Source: Alteromonadaceae bacterium (GTDB taxonomy: Bacteria; Pseudomonadota; Gammaproteobacteria; Enterobacterales; Alteromonadaceae). From it: a DNA stretch of 43,683 nt. The stretch is taken from assembly GCA_027013165.1 (NCBI GenBank), contig JALUXV010000438.1, positions 1 to 43,683 on the forward strand, in the 5' to 3' direction. The position numbers were made by a program, and so were the translations under genes. The notes beneath the pieces were generated by a model, which was given only the letters and a program-made list of their open reading frames with translations, made no database searches and was not told where the DNA came from. Below, piece after piece: positions 20,978 to 29,991 of the stretch. Position 1 is the first letter of the stretch. Every line of letters begins with the position of its first letter.

Positions 20978-20993
20978 GGGAAAACGTTTCACC
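20978..20993. promoter_or_regulatory. LacI-family-type operator upstream of the TonB receptor
   Basis: GGGAAAACGTTTCACC has a central CG and half-sites that agree at 6 of 8 positions, the pattern of LacI/GalR-family operators. Sugar-utilisation loci with TonB receptors in this group are often controlled by such regulators. The region 20870-21152 holds this site, the palindrome at 20955-20970 and an AT-rich inverted repeat at 21018-21034 (TAACTAT-CAA-ATAGTTA); no gene is seen in it. Confidence 0.6.
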
Positions 20994-21152
20994 GTCATCC
21001 TGGTAATAATAAAAATATAACTATCAAATAGTTAACTAATATAGAAAGCAATAAATACAAGATATTTGTAAACCCTGCGTTAACAGCCATTATTAAGCTC
21101 AGGGTTTATCGATAAGTACGTAAAAACGTAGCCTACTCACGGAGAAAACACA

Positions 21153-23888
21153 GTGACACATAAAATTAACACATCACAGTTAGGTCCCATCGCAAGACGC
21201 TCACTATTAGGTGTTGCCATTGCCTCTGCTCTACACGCTCCACTTACCTTTGCTCAAGAACCATCAGCTGACCAAGTTGAAGTTATTGAAGTAAAAGGTT
21301 TTACCAGTTCATTGAAAGCGTCGATGCTAGACAAAAAAGCTTCTGACGTAGTTTATGATGGTATTACCGCAGAAGACTTAGGTAAGTTCCCAGATCAAAA
21401 CGTTGCCGAGTCACTTCAGCGCATTACAGGTGTAGCAATAGACCGTAGTGGTGGTGAAGGTCAATTCATTACCGTGCGTGGTTTTGGTCCAGACTTCAAC
21501 ACTGTACTTGTAAACGGTCGCCAAATTGCCACTGAAAACCAAGGTCGAGCATTCAGTTTTGATACCTTGCCGGCTGAACTTATCAGCGGTGCAAAAGTAT
21601 ATAAGAGCCCAGTTGCTTCCATGCAAGAAGGTGGTATTGGTTCAACCGTTGAAGTAACTACAGCTCGTCCGTTCCAATTTGATGGTTTCCAAGCCGTAGC
21701 AAGCGTAAAGGGCATGTATGAAGACGTGTCTGAAGAAACTACACCGCAAATGTCAGGGCTTGTTACTAATACCTTCGCCGACGGTACTATCGGTGTTCTT
21801 GCGTCAGCGTCATTCCAGCAACGTAAGTTACAAACCAATATGCTTGAAACTCGTTACTGGCGCCCAGGGGTAAGCCTTACTGATCGTTCAGAATTGGATA
21901 ACCCAAATTATGCAGACAATGCGCAGCACAACGGCGTTTATGTTCCACAAAACTTCGACCAAATCGTTGACCTAGTTGACCGCGAAAGAACGTCTGCCAA
22001 TTTGGTGGTTCAGTACGCACCTAACGACGATATGACGCTTACACTAGACGGACTATATTCTAAGTTCGAAGTTGATTCTGATGCACACAGTGTTGGTCAC
22101 TGGTTCACCGACAGCAACCTAGACAACATGACATTCACAGAAAATGGCAGCCTTTCTAGCGTAACCAGTACTGTTGTTGATGGTGTTGGCGGTGCTACTG
22201 ACTTCATTCGTCGCCGTTATGGTCGTGACGTTGAAATTCAAGCGTTTGGCGCGAACTTCGAGTGGTTAGTGAACGATAATCTTACTGCTGTGATTGATGT
22301 ATCTACATCAACTGCGGAAGATAACAGTGGTGGTGATAACTTCTTCACAGTGGTTGGTTACAATAATGAGTACAGTGTAGATTACTCTGGTTCTACGCCA
22401 ACGCTTTCAGTTGCAGGCGGAGACGCAGCGCTTCAAAATCCTGCGTTAGGTCGTATGCACTACAATGAGCGCAACGGCTTCGACACTGAAGATACTATTT
22501 CAGAGTACCGTGCGGACTTTACGTGGACACCAGACTCAGACAATGCCTTCTACAAAATGGACTTTGGTGTTTACTACCAAGACCGTGAGAAGAGCAATAC
22601 TCGTCTGTTCGCTTCAGCGTGTAACGTATATTGTGGCTATAGCTTCGACCTTCCAGATGAATTGCTAACGGTATTTACAGCGAACAACTTCTTCGACGGT
22701 GTACCTAATCAATGGTTAACGTACGATCCTGCGGCATTCTTCGAGTACGCAACATCTGACGCAGCGGTAGCACAAATTGCAGCAGCTACTGGCTTAGATG
22801 CAGCCGACGTTCGTGCCACCATAGATGCAACTAACATTGCAAACCCACAACCTAGCAACGACTCTTTTGTAGTCAGCGAAGAAATTCTTAGCGCATACGC
22901 ACAGTTCTACTTCTCTACCGAAGTTTCTGATATGCCGTTAGACATTAACTTTGGTTTCCGCTTCAGCGACACAGATACTTCTGTAGATGGTACTAGCCAG
23001 ATTGTTAAAGATTTGGAGCCAATCCCTAACGATCCTTCTGATCTTAACGTTGTATACGAAACTGATGTTGGTGCGCCAGTTAACGAGACAAACAGCTACT
23101 CTACGTTGTTACCAAACGTCAACGTGAAACTACAGCTTACCGATGACCTATATCTTCGTTATGCATATGCTGAAACACTTACGCGTCCAATGATGGATGA
23201 CTTGGTGCCTGTGTTTAACGTAACTGTATCTCGTCCAGGTAACCTACAAGCACAAGCGGGTAACACAGAGCTACAACCATACAAATCAGCTGGTTGGGAC
23301 GTATCACTTGAATGGTACTACGATGACACTAGCTACTTCTCGGCGGCTGGTTTCAGTAAAGAAGTGGAAGACTTCATCGCAAGTGCTACTGCTGATGAGT
23401 CTTTATTCCTAGACAGCGGTGAATATGTTTTCAACGTGCTTCGTCCGCGTAATGGTGAAGCATTGGAAGTTGAAGGTATTGAATTAGCATGGTTACATAC
23501 GCTTGAGAACGGCTTTGGTATTCAAGCGAACGCCACTATCGTTAATTCAAACGATGAATTCAGCCTTCCTGGTTTAGGTAACTCACAAAACGTTACTGTG
23601 TTCTACGAAAAAGACGCTTTCCAAGCACGTTTAGCATTGAACAATCGTGAAACCTTCATGCAGGACGCTGTTAGCCCACTAGGTGGAACAGAGCCGCGCT
23701 TCACAGAAACCTACACTCAAGTTGATATGAGCGTAAGTTACGATGTTAACGAAACCTTCACGGTATTCTTTGAAGGTATCAACATTACTGATGAAGAGCT
23801 AACACGTCGTGGCCGTTTGTCTGAGCAATTCGTTCAGCAAATCAATGACGGTGCTCGTTACGCAGTTGGCGTACGTGCAAGCTTCTAA
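21153..23888 (+). CDS. TonB-dependent receptor, carbohydrate type
   Basis: Outer-membrane receptor of 911 residues. Residues 1-34 form a signal peptide, with likely cleavage near 'TFA-QEP'. A TonB-box-like 'VEVIEVKGF' lies at 42-50. The plug domain begins with 'EDLGKFPDQNVAESLQRITG' and has 'QFITVRGFGPDFNTVLVNGR', the signature of the large sugar-type receptors found in Caulobacter, Xanthomonas and Alteromonas. The beta barrel ends with phenylalanine in 'GVRASF'. The start is GTG with GGAG eight bases upstream. Neighbouring symporter and GH36 genes suggest alpha-galactosides as substrate; this is inferred. A terminator follows, so its level can exceed that of the genes behind it. Confidence 0.95.
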   Translation: MTHKINTSQLGPIARRSLLGVAIASALHAPLTFAQEPSADQVEVIEVKGFTSSLKASMLDKKASDVVYDGITAEDLGKFPDQNVAESLQRITGVAIDRSGGEGQFITVRGFGPDFNTVLVNGRQIATENQGRAFSFDTLPAELISGAKVYKSPVASMQEGGIGSTVEVTTARPFQFDGFQAVASVKGMYEDVSEETTPQMSGLVTNTFADGTIGVLASASFQQRKLQTNMLETRYWRPGVSLTDRSELDNPNYADNAQHNGVYVPQNFDQIVDLVDRERTSANLVVQYAPNDDMTLTLDGLYSKFEVDSDAHSVGHWFTDSNLDNMTFTENGSLSSVTSTVVDGVGGATDFIRRRYGRDVEIQAFGANFEWLVNDNLTAVIDVSTSTAEDNSGGDNFFTVVGYNNEYSVDYSGSTPTLSVAGGDAALQNPALGRMHYNERNGFDTEDTISEYRADFTWTPDSDNAFYKMDFGVYYQDREKSNTRLFASACNVYCGYSFDLPDELLTVFTANNFFDGVPNQWLTYDPAAFFEYATSDAAVAQIAAATGLDAADVRATIDATNIANPQPSNDSFVVSEEILSAYAQFYFSTEVSDMPLDINFGFRFSDTDTSVDGTSQIVKDLEPIPNDPSDLNVVYETDVGAPVNETNSYSTLLPNVNVKLQLTDDLYLRYAYAETLTRPMMDDLVPVFNVTVSRPGNLQAQAGNTELQPYKSAGWDVSLEWYYDDTSYFSAAGFSKEVEDFIASATADESLFLDSGEYVFNVLRPRNGEALEVEGIELAWLHTLENGFGIQANATIVNSNDEFSLPGLGNSQNVTVFYEKDAFQARLALNNRETFMQDAVSPLGGTEPRFTETYTQVDMSVSYDVNETFTVFFEGINITDEELTRRGRLSEQFVQQINDGARYAVGVRASF

Positions 23889-23903
23889 GATAGCCTAAAT
23901 AAC

Positions 23904-23927
23904 AAGGGGGCATACTCGCCCCCTTTT
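23904..23927 (+). terminator. Terminator after the TonB receptor gene
   Basis: AAGGGGG (23904-23910) pairs with CCCCCTT (23919-23925) across an 8-base loop, followed by TT, GTC and TTTTT. It would stop most receptor transcripts while letting some continue into the symporter gene 28 bp downstream. Confidence 0.8.
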
Positions 23928-23954
23928 GTCGTTTTTATTGCTGAGGAATTATTA

Positions 23955-25397
23955 GTGTCAGGTAGCCTTATTCAACTTAGTGTTTTTGTTTTAATCACTG
24001 CATTTATTGGACTTCTCACCTATTTAAAATGTCGTGGGCACGGGCACAGCACGGCAAGTGGCAACAAAGAATACTTTCTAGCGGGTGGCGGATTAACATG
24101 GATATTCGTGGCCGGCTCAATCACCTTAACTAACTTAAGTACCGACCAACTTGTCGGTATGAACGGTAATCAAATGGCCCTGCTAGCGTGGTGGGAATTT
24201 GCCGCCGTAGTAGGCCTTATTATACTTGCCAAAGTCTTCCTACCGGTTTATTACCATTACCAGTGCACTACAACCACTGAATTGCTGGAAATGCGCTACA
24301 ACAACAAACATATTCGCGCACTGATTGGCCTAATTTTCTTTCTAGGTAGCAGCCTTATATTCATGCCAGCTGTTATCTATTCGGGTTCACTGTTCATGAT
24401 TAACATGTTCAATGTGGATATTCCCTTGATGTATGTAGCAACGGCATTTGCCCTAATTGGCGCACTTTACGCTATTTTTGGTGGGCTTCGAGCAGTAGCC
24501 GTATCAGACACATATTCTGGCATCTTATTGTTAACCATGGCTATTGTGGTAGTAGTATTGGCCCTTTTGGCCATCGATTTCGACTTTTCAGGAATTCCAA
24601 AAGAGCGCTTAACCTTAATTGGAGACAACGACTCTCCACTACCTTGGCACACCCTATTAACCGGCATGATCTTTATTCAAGCGTTTTATTGGGGAACTAA
24701 CCAAGTAATAACCCAACGTGCTATGGCAGCGCCTAATTTAAAAGAAGCACAAAAGGGCGTTTATGCAGCAGCAGTTATTCGCTTTATCATTGTTCCAGCG
24801 ATCATAGTCGTACCTGGTATTATTTCTTATAAGCTTTACGGTGATATTAACGATGCAGCCTACGGTACGCTTGTAGGTGATGTGCTACCAAGCTGGTTAT
24901 CTGGTGTCTTTGCTGCCGCCTTAGCAGCAGCGGTACTTACCACTTACAACAGTAACTTAAACTCGGCAACCGCTTTGTATGTGTGTGACATCCACGAAGC
25001 CTACTTCCAGAAAGAGCCAAACGTTGCTCGCTTAAGCGGCTTTGTTACCGCAATACTTACAATAGTGTCTTTATTAATGGTGCCGGTATACGCGCAAGCG
25101 GAAAGTATTATTAACTTACTGCAAGAGCTGTACGGGTTAATTAGTATGCCAGTACTTTCTATCTTTGTTGTTGGCTTACTGTTCAACAATGTCAATGCAA
25201 ACGCTGGTATCTTGTCGGTAATTTTTGGTGTTGCGCTATATTCGTATTTTAGTTTTGTGCATGCACCATTTGGCCTACATTACATTCACCTTATGCCAAT
25301 AACACTGGCTTGTTGTATCGCACTTGCGCTATTACTCAACAAACTAGTGTTTAAGCAAACCGCACAGTGGCGCGGTAAATTGGTAGACGCTGAATAA
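23955..25397 (+). CDS. Sodium/solute symporter, SSS family (sugar type)
   Basis: Inner-membrane symporter of 480 residues with about 13-14 hydrophobic segments. Its N-terminal region carries 'EYFLAGGGLTWIFVAGSITL' and 'TELLEMRYNN', typical of the SGLT-like branch of the family. 'AALAAAVLTTYNSNLNSATAL' near residue 320 matches the segment that binds sodium and substrate in family structures. The start is GTG at 23955, with TGAGGA upstream; the next in-frame methionine is deep inside the protein. It lies 21 bp ahead of the halogenase-like gene in what appears to be one operon ending with GH36, so galactose or an alpha-galactoside is the probable substrate. Confidence 0.92.
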   Translation: MSGSLIQLSVFVLITAFIGLLTYLKCRGHGHSTASGNKEYFLAGGGLTWIFVAGSITLTNLSTDQLVGMNGNQMALLAWWEFAAVVGLIILAKVFLPVYYHYQCTTTTELLEMRYNNKHIRALIGLIFFLGSSLIFMPAVIYSGSLFMINMFNVDIPLMYVATAFALIGALYAIFGGLRAVAVSDTYSGILLLTMAIVVVVLALLAIDFDFSGIPKERLTLIGDNDSPLPWHTLLTGMIFIQAFYWGTNQVITQRAMAAPNLKEAQKGVYAAAVIRFIIVPAIIVVPGIISYKLYGDINDAAYGTLVGDVLPSWLSGVFAAALAAAVLTTYNSNLNSATALYVCDIHEAYFQKEPNVARLSGFVTAILTIVSLLMVPVYAQAESIINLLQELYGLISMPVLSIFVVGLLFNNVNANAGILSVIFGVALYSYFSFVHAPFGLHYIHLMPITLACCIALALLLNKLVFKQTAQWRGKLVDAE

Positions 25398-25418
25398 CTT
25401 AACTCAGGTTAGTTCTAT

Positions 25419-26969
25419 ATGACACCAATTAATCATGTAGTGATTGTTGGGGGCGGTACAGCTGGTTGGCTTACCGCCGGCTTGCTTGCTGCACAACATT
25501 CGATGCCTGATGCCAACGGAACATCACTTAGAGTTACCGTAATTGAGTCTGACGCTATTCACCCCATAGGTGTAGGTGAAGGCACTTGGCCAACCATGCG
25601 TAATACTTTGCACCGTATTGGTATTAGTGAGTCAGAACTCATTAAACAAGCCCATGCTACTTATAAGCAGGCGAGTAAGTTTCAACAGTGGCACAGCAAT
25701 GAAACTACTAACGCCTATTATCACCCGTTCAGCGCGCCTCAAGGATCGGCTTCAGCAGATATCACTCCCTATTGGCTGGTTTCTGAGGGTGAAGATAGTC
25801 ATTACGCCAATGCCGTTTGTTTTCAACCAACACTATGTGAACAAGGATTGGCACCTAAGGTTTCAGCGTTGTCGAACCAAGGTTTTTCCGCCAACTATGG
25901 CTATCATTTAGACGCAGGAAAGTTTATCGAGCTTCTCAAGTGCCATTGTATAAACACCTTAGGGGTGTCTCACATCAAGGATACTGTCACTCATGTGAAC
26001 AAAAATGATGAAGGTATCACCAGCCTAGTCACCTCTTCTAATGGTGAAGTATGCGGAGAACTGTTCGTCGATTGCACTGGATTTAACGGATTGCTCATCG
26101 AGAAAACACTCGGTGTTGGACTAAAAGACGCGTCTGACATCCTGTTTGCAGATACCGCCTTGGTAAGCCAACGTGAATACGCTTCTGCAAATCAGCCCAT
26201 TGCGTGCCACACGTTATCTACTGCACAAGAGGCTGGTTGGATATGGGACATTGGCTTACAACACAGAAGGGGGACCGGATATGTTTTCGCATCCCAATAT
26301 CAAGAAAAGTCCTCAGCTGAAGCTACCTTTAGTCGTTACTTGAAACAAACCGGAGAATCAGAAAACGCAGAATTCTCATTTAGAGAAATTAAATTCAAAA
26401 CCGGTTATCGCAACGAGTTTTGGCACAAGAACTGTGTTGCTATTGGGCTATCAAGCGGCTTTCTAGAACCTTTAGAAGCATCATCACTTATGCTCATTGA
26501 ACAAAGCGCCACCCAACTTTGTGAGCAACTCCCAGGCTACACTGAGCAAATGTCGCATGTAGCCAATAAGTTTAATCAATCACTTACCTATAAATGGGAG
26601 CGCACTATAGAGTTTTTGAAACTCCACTATGTATTGAGCAAGCGTACCGACCCTTTCTGGTTAGACAATAGAAAAGCCTGCTCTATTCCTTCGCGACTTA
26701 GTGAATTAATGGACGTATGGAAATATCGCCCAATATTAGACAGTGATTTTGAGCACACCAACGAAGTGTTCAGTGCACAAAGCTACCGCTATATTTTGTA
26801 CGGAATGTCTCGCTACAGTGACCTGAACCAATACGTCCGAACAATGAAACTCAACCAGTTTGCTCAGAAACAGTTTGAATTAAATAACACCTTAATTGCA
26901 CAGCTTACTAGCAAGTTACCCTCGCACAGAGGACTCATTGAAAGTGTACTTTCATCACAACAGAGGTGA
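25419..26969 (+). CDS. Flavin-dependent halogenase-like protein (tryptophan halogenase family)
   Basis: A 516-residue protein of the tryptophan halogenase family. The FAD motif GGGTAGW is at residues 11-17 and 'IGVGEGTWPTM' at 50-60. A lysine in the position of the catalytic Lys of PrnA is seen as Lys83 in 'TYKQASKFQQW'. The second family motif WxWxIP is present but altered: 'WIWDIG' at 274-279, with Gly for Pro. 'SGFLEPLEASSL' at 346-357 matches the C-terminal active-site region. Members of this clade occur beside sugar TonB receptors and SapC proteins; one metagenomic relative, BrvH, halogenates indole in vitro, but the natural substrate is unknown. No partner flavin reductase is encoded here. 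It starts 21 bp after the symporter and ends 3 bp before the SapC gene. Confidence 0.88.
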   Translation: MTPINHVVIVGGGTAGWLTAGLLAAQHSMPDANGTSLRVTVIESDAIHPIGVGEGTWPTMRNTLHRIGISESELIKQAHATYKQASKFQQWHSNETTNAYYHPFSAPQGSASADITPYWLVSEGEDSHYANAVCFQPTLCEQGLAPKVSALSNQGFSANYGYHLDAGKFIELLKCHCINTLGVSHIKDTVTHVNKNDEGITSLVTSSNGEVCGELFVDCTGFNGLLIEKTLGVGLKDASDILFADTALVSQREYASANQPIACHTLSTAQEAGWIWDIGLQHRRGTGYVFASQYQEKSSAEATFSRYLKQTGESENAEFSFREIKFKTGYRNEFWHKNCVAIGLSSGFLEPLEASSLMLIEQSATQLCEQLPGYTEQMSHVANKFNQSLTYKWERTIEFLKLHYVLSKRTDPFWLDNRKACSIPSRLSELMDVWKYRPILDSDFEHTNEVFSAQSYRYILYGMSRYSDLNQYVRTMKLNQFAQKQFELNNTLIAQLTSKLPSHRGLIESVLSSQQR

Positions 26970-26972
26970 AGC

Positions 26973-27725
26973 ATGACCCAGCCTAACTATATTGCGTTAG
27001 ACAGCGTAGCGCACAAATCTTACTGCGTGATCCCCGATGACCGCTTTAGTCACTCGGCGGCTTTCAACGCTGTCGCTTTGGGCTTTAACGAAATTGCCTC
27101 AATCGCTGGGTGTATGCCTATTCTAGTTGCCCCAGATTTGTTGGGCGCACCAGAAAAACTAATCGCCGTGGTTGGATGGCCTGAAACGGGAAATGTATTT
27201 TGTGGACGCAACCACTGGAAAGCTCATGCTGTGCCTTTAAGTATTCAGTGCACTCCGTTTAACTACGGACTTGAGAACGAGCGACTCACCGTATTAGTGG
27301 ATGAGGCAAGTGAGCGTTTTGTAGCTTCAACTCAGAATCATTCACAGCCGCTATTTTCTGGTGACGGCACACCTAGCCAGTTTTTAAAGCAAGTTCAAAG
27401 TCAGCTGAGCAACCTGGCATTGGGCCAACAACAAGCTCAAATGATGATTCAGGCGTTGTCAGATCTCGATATGTTTATTCCCTTGTCACTCACGCGAACC
27501 TTTGCCGATGGAAAACAAGATACCACCTCAGATTTGCTCACCATTGATGAAGAAAAACTAGTCAATCTGAACGCTGACACAATATATGAACTGCATAAAA
27601 ATGGATTACTCATGGCCATAAACGCCATGATACTTTCGTTGCGCCAGTACAACCGCCTTGTCCAACTCACACAGGGCTCAGATAACCCAATAAGTCGAAT
27701 CACGCTTAAAACACAGCGCGGGTAA
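26973..27725 (+). CDS. SapC family protein
   Basis: A 250-residue protein of the SapC family (named after an S-layer-locus protein of Campylobacter). It has 'GWPETGNVF' at 68-76 and the family segment 'SERFVASTQNHSQPLFSGDG' at 113-132. No signal peptide or membrane segment is visible, so it is probably cytoplasmic. Its function is not established. In proteobacteria such genes recur next to TonB receptors and halogenase-like genes, as here. It is 3 bp behind the halogenase-like gene and 25 bp ahead of the alpha-galactosidase, so all are probably cotranscribed. It is unrelated to the SapC permease of the Sap peptide transporter. Confidence 0.87.
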   Translation: MTQPNYIALDSVAHKSYCVIPDDRFSHSAAFNAVALGFNEIASIAGCMPILVAPDLLGAPEKLIAVVGWPETGNVFCGRNHWKAHAVPLSIQCTPFNYGLENERLTVLVDEASERFVASTQNHSQPLFSGDGTPSQFLKQVQSQLSNLALGQQQAQMMIQALSDLDMFIPLSLTRTFADGKQDTTSDLLTIDEEKLVNLNADTIYELHKNGLLMAINAMILSLRQYNRLVQLTQGSDNPISRITLKTQRG

Positions 27726-27750
27726 CATCAACTTCATCGAGAAAGAATGT

Positions 27751-29880
27751 ATGTCTTCTATTTCCTCTTTTATACGACTAGACAACGCCAAAACCACCCT
27801 TATTTTTGATTGTCAGGGGCGTATGCCATCACTTTTATATTATGGTTCGCAACTCAGCGACACCACTACGCCAGCCATGTTAGGTATTCTTAGTACCCGT
27901 CAAGAAGCTAAGTGCGCTCCAGTCGTCGAACCACCAATTTCTTTGGTGCCGACTCACGGTGAAGGTGTGACTGGTTCACCAGGCTTACAAATTCATGGAA
28001 GCACAGACCAATGGTCTGCCGGTTTTGAGCTTACCGCAATAGAGCAAGATGGTCTTTGTGTTGTGTTCAAAGCTTCAGATAAGCATCGGGAACTAACGCT
28101 AATCACAAAGGTCACCCTTGATGCCAATACCAGTGTGGTCAGCTACCAAAGCAAGGTGCAAAATGATGGCAGCGACAAGGTAAACGTCAACTTCCTCAAT
28201 GCAGCCAGTATTCCATTGCCCGCCCACGTAGATACCATTCGCAGCTTCGAAGGGCGTTGGTCTAGTGAGTTTGTCACCTCAGACCAAGAGTGGAACTTTG
28301 GTAGTTATGTGCGGGAAAATCGTCGAGGAAAAACCTCTCACGACACTTTTCCAGGTTTAATTACCTTCCCCAAAAGCACAACCGAACAACAAGGCGAGTG
28401 CTATGGCTTTCACTTAGGTGCCTCTGCGAACCACAGTATTCGTGCAGAGTTAATGGCTGATGGTAGACGTTACGTTCAATTTGGTGAGCTACTCTTCCCG
28501 GGTGAAGTATCACTAGCAGAAGGCGAGAGCTACGCTAGCCCAGTACTTTACAGCGGCTACGCGAGTGACGGCTTGTCTCTGTTATCACAAGAGTTTCACA
28601 ATTATATCCGTGCAAATATACTTACCCACTCGGCGGAGTCTAAGCCCCGTCCGGTGCACTACAATACATGGGAAGGTATTTATTTCGACCATGATGTAGA
28701 TACGCTGAAAACCCTTGCCAACAAAGTCGCCCCGTTAGGTATCGAACGTTTTGTTTTGGACGATGGTTGGTTTAAAGGCCGCCGTCATGACCATGCAGGA
28801 TTGGGTGATTGGTTTGTTGATGAGGCGATTTATCCAGAAGGCTTAGATCCACTGATCGACCACGTCACAGGGTTAGGTATGGAGTTTGGTATTTGGTTTG
28901 AGCCGGAAATGGTCAACCCAGACAGCGACCTATTCCGCGCACATCCAGAGTGGGCGTTGCAAACCAATAACAATCCTCATGTGCCATTCAGACATCAGTA
29001 CGTGTTGGATCTGACCAACCCTGAAGTGGTTGAGTATTTGTATAAAGTCATTACCGACATACTCACTGCATACCCCAAAATCAGCTATATCAAGTGGGAT
29101 ATGAACCGCGACGTTAACCATCCGGGCAACCTTAACGGTCAGCCAGCCATGCATGGACAGATGCAAGCGCTATATGGGCTAATCGACCGCGTTAAAGCAG
29201 CGCGTCCGGGCATTGAAATCGAGAGCTGTTGCTCAGGGGGTGGCCGTGTAGACTTAGGTATTTTGCCTCACACTGATCGTTTCTGGACCTCCGACTCTAA
29301 CGATGCACTGGACCGCTTATACATTCAACGGGGCTTCTCACTTTTCTTCCCATCGGAGGTCATGGGCGCTCACGTAGGGCCAAGAGACTGTCATATCACA
29401 GGCAGAAACCTTCCCATCGAGCTTCGTGCAGCCGTAGCTATGTTTGGTCATATGGGGATTGAAATGGACCCACGAGAGCTCACTGACCACGAGCAAGACA
29501 CGCTAAAAGATGCCATTGCTTTGTACAAAGCACACCGCCACATTACCCATAGCGGAGACTTATTCCGTATGGACGACGATGGGCTTAACGTGAACTTTGG
29601 CTATGTAGCTAAAGACAAATCTGAGGCTTTATTTGCTTATAACAGTGTGAAGGAAACGACTCGCACTACACCGAATAAATATCAGTTTATAGGGTTAGAT
29701 CCTAACAAGTCATACACGGTAAGCCGCATTTGGCCCAATACGCTGAAAGAATATTCACCGTCTATTTTGCAAAAAACTGACGGCCAAGTATTTACCGGTG
29801 AAGCACTGATGCGTTTTGGTATGCAGTTACCAGTACTCTTTCCGCAAACCTCATTAATTTACAGCGTAAAAGAAGTTTAA
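27751..29880 (+). CDS. Alpha-galactosidase, GH36 family
   Basis: Releases terminal alpha-linked galactose from melibiose, raffinose or related galactosides. The 709 residues match GH36 bacterial enzymes: an N-terminal beta-sandwich domain (to about 290), then the TIM barrel with 'FVLDDGWF' (334-341), the nucleophile Asp450 in 'YIKWDMNRD' and the acid/base Asp515 in 'FWTSDSNDA'. 'SCCSGGGRVD' precedes the second. No signal peptide is seen, so hydrolysis takes place in the cytoplasm after uptake by the receptor and symporter encoded upstream. A strong hairpin just behind the stop codon ends the operon. Confidence 0.96.
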   Translation: MSSISSFIRLDNAKTTLIFDCQGRMPSLLYYGSQLSDTTTPAMLGILSTRQEAKCAPVVEPPISLVPTHGEGVTGSPGLQIHGSTDQWSAGFELTAIEQDGLCVVFKASDKHRELTLITKVTLDANTSVVSYQSKVQNDGSDKVNVNFLNAASIPLPAHVDTIRSFEGRWSSEFVTSDQEWNFGSYVRENRRGKTSHDTFPGLITFPKSTTEQQGECYGFHLGASANHSIRAELMADGRRYVQFGELLFPGEVSLAEGESYASPVLYSGYASDGLSLLSQEFHNYIRANILTHSAESKPRPVHYNTWEGIYFDHDVDTLKTLANKVAPLGIERFVLDDGWFKGRRHDHAGLGDWFVDEAIYPEGLDPLIDHVTGLGMEFGIWFEPEMVNPDSDLFRAHPEWALQTNNNPHVPFRHQYVLDLTNPEVVEYLYKVITDILTAYPKISYIKWDMNRDVNHPGNLNGQPAMHGQMQALYGLIDRVKAARPGIEIESCCSGGGRVDLGILPHTDRFWTSDSNDALDRLYIQRGFSLFFPSEVMGAHVGPRDCHITGRNLPIELRAAVAMFGHMGIEMDPRELTDHEQDTLKDAIALYKAHRHITHSGDLFRMDDDGLNVNFGYVAKDKSEALFAYNSVKETTRTTPNKYQFIGLDPNKSYTVSRIWPNTLKEYSPSILQKTDGQVFTGEALMRFGMQLPVLFPQTSLIYSVKEV

Positions 29881-29891
29881 TTTCTTTTTAT

Positions 29892-29927
29892 CAGTGTGTT
29901 GGCAAAGTTGCGCCAACACACTGGGTT
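29892..29927 (+). terminator. Terminator after the GH36 gene
   Basis: A perfect 12-bp stem, CAGTGTGTTGGC (29892-29903) with GCCAACACACTG (29912-29923), is followed by GGTTTT. It begins 12 bp after the GH36 stop codon. Confidence 0.85.
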
Positions 29928-29991
29928 TTCACCATGTTTCTTGCTAATTTGTGGTTTAAATAACACACCACACACTGCAACGGCGAAATTT

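Noticed and set aside
21018-21034. TAACTAT-CAA-ATAGTTA inverted repeat near the TonB receptor
   Set aside because: AT-rich and in a low-complexity stretch; symmetry of this size is expected by chance, so it is only mentioned with the region.
29896-29991. N-terminal extension of the membrane protein gene from an ATG-like start at 29896
   Set aside because: The extension lies inside the 12-bp GH36 terminator hairpin and has no membrane or signal character; the start at 29992 gives a sensible N-terminus.
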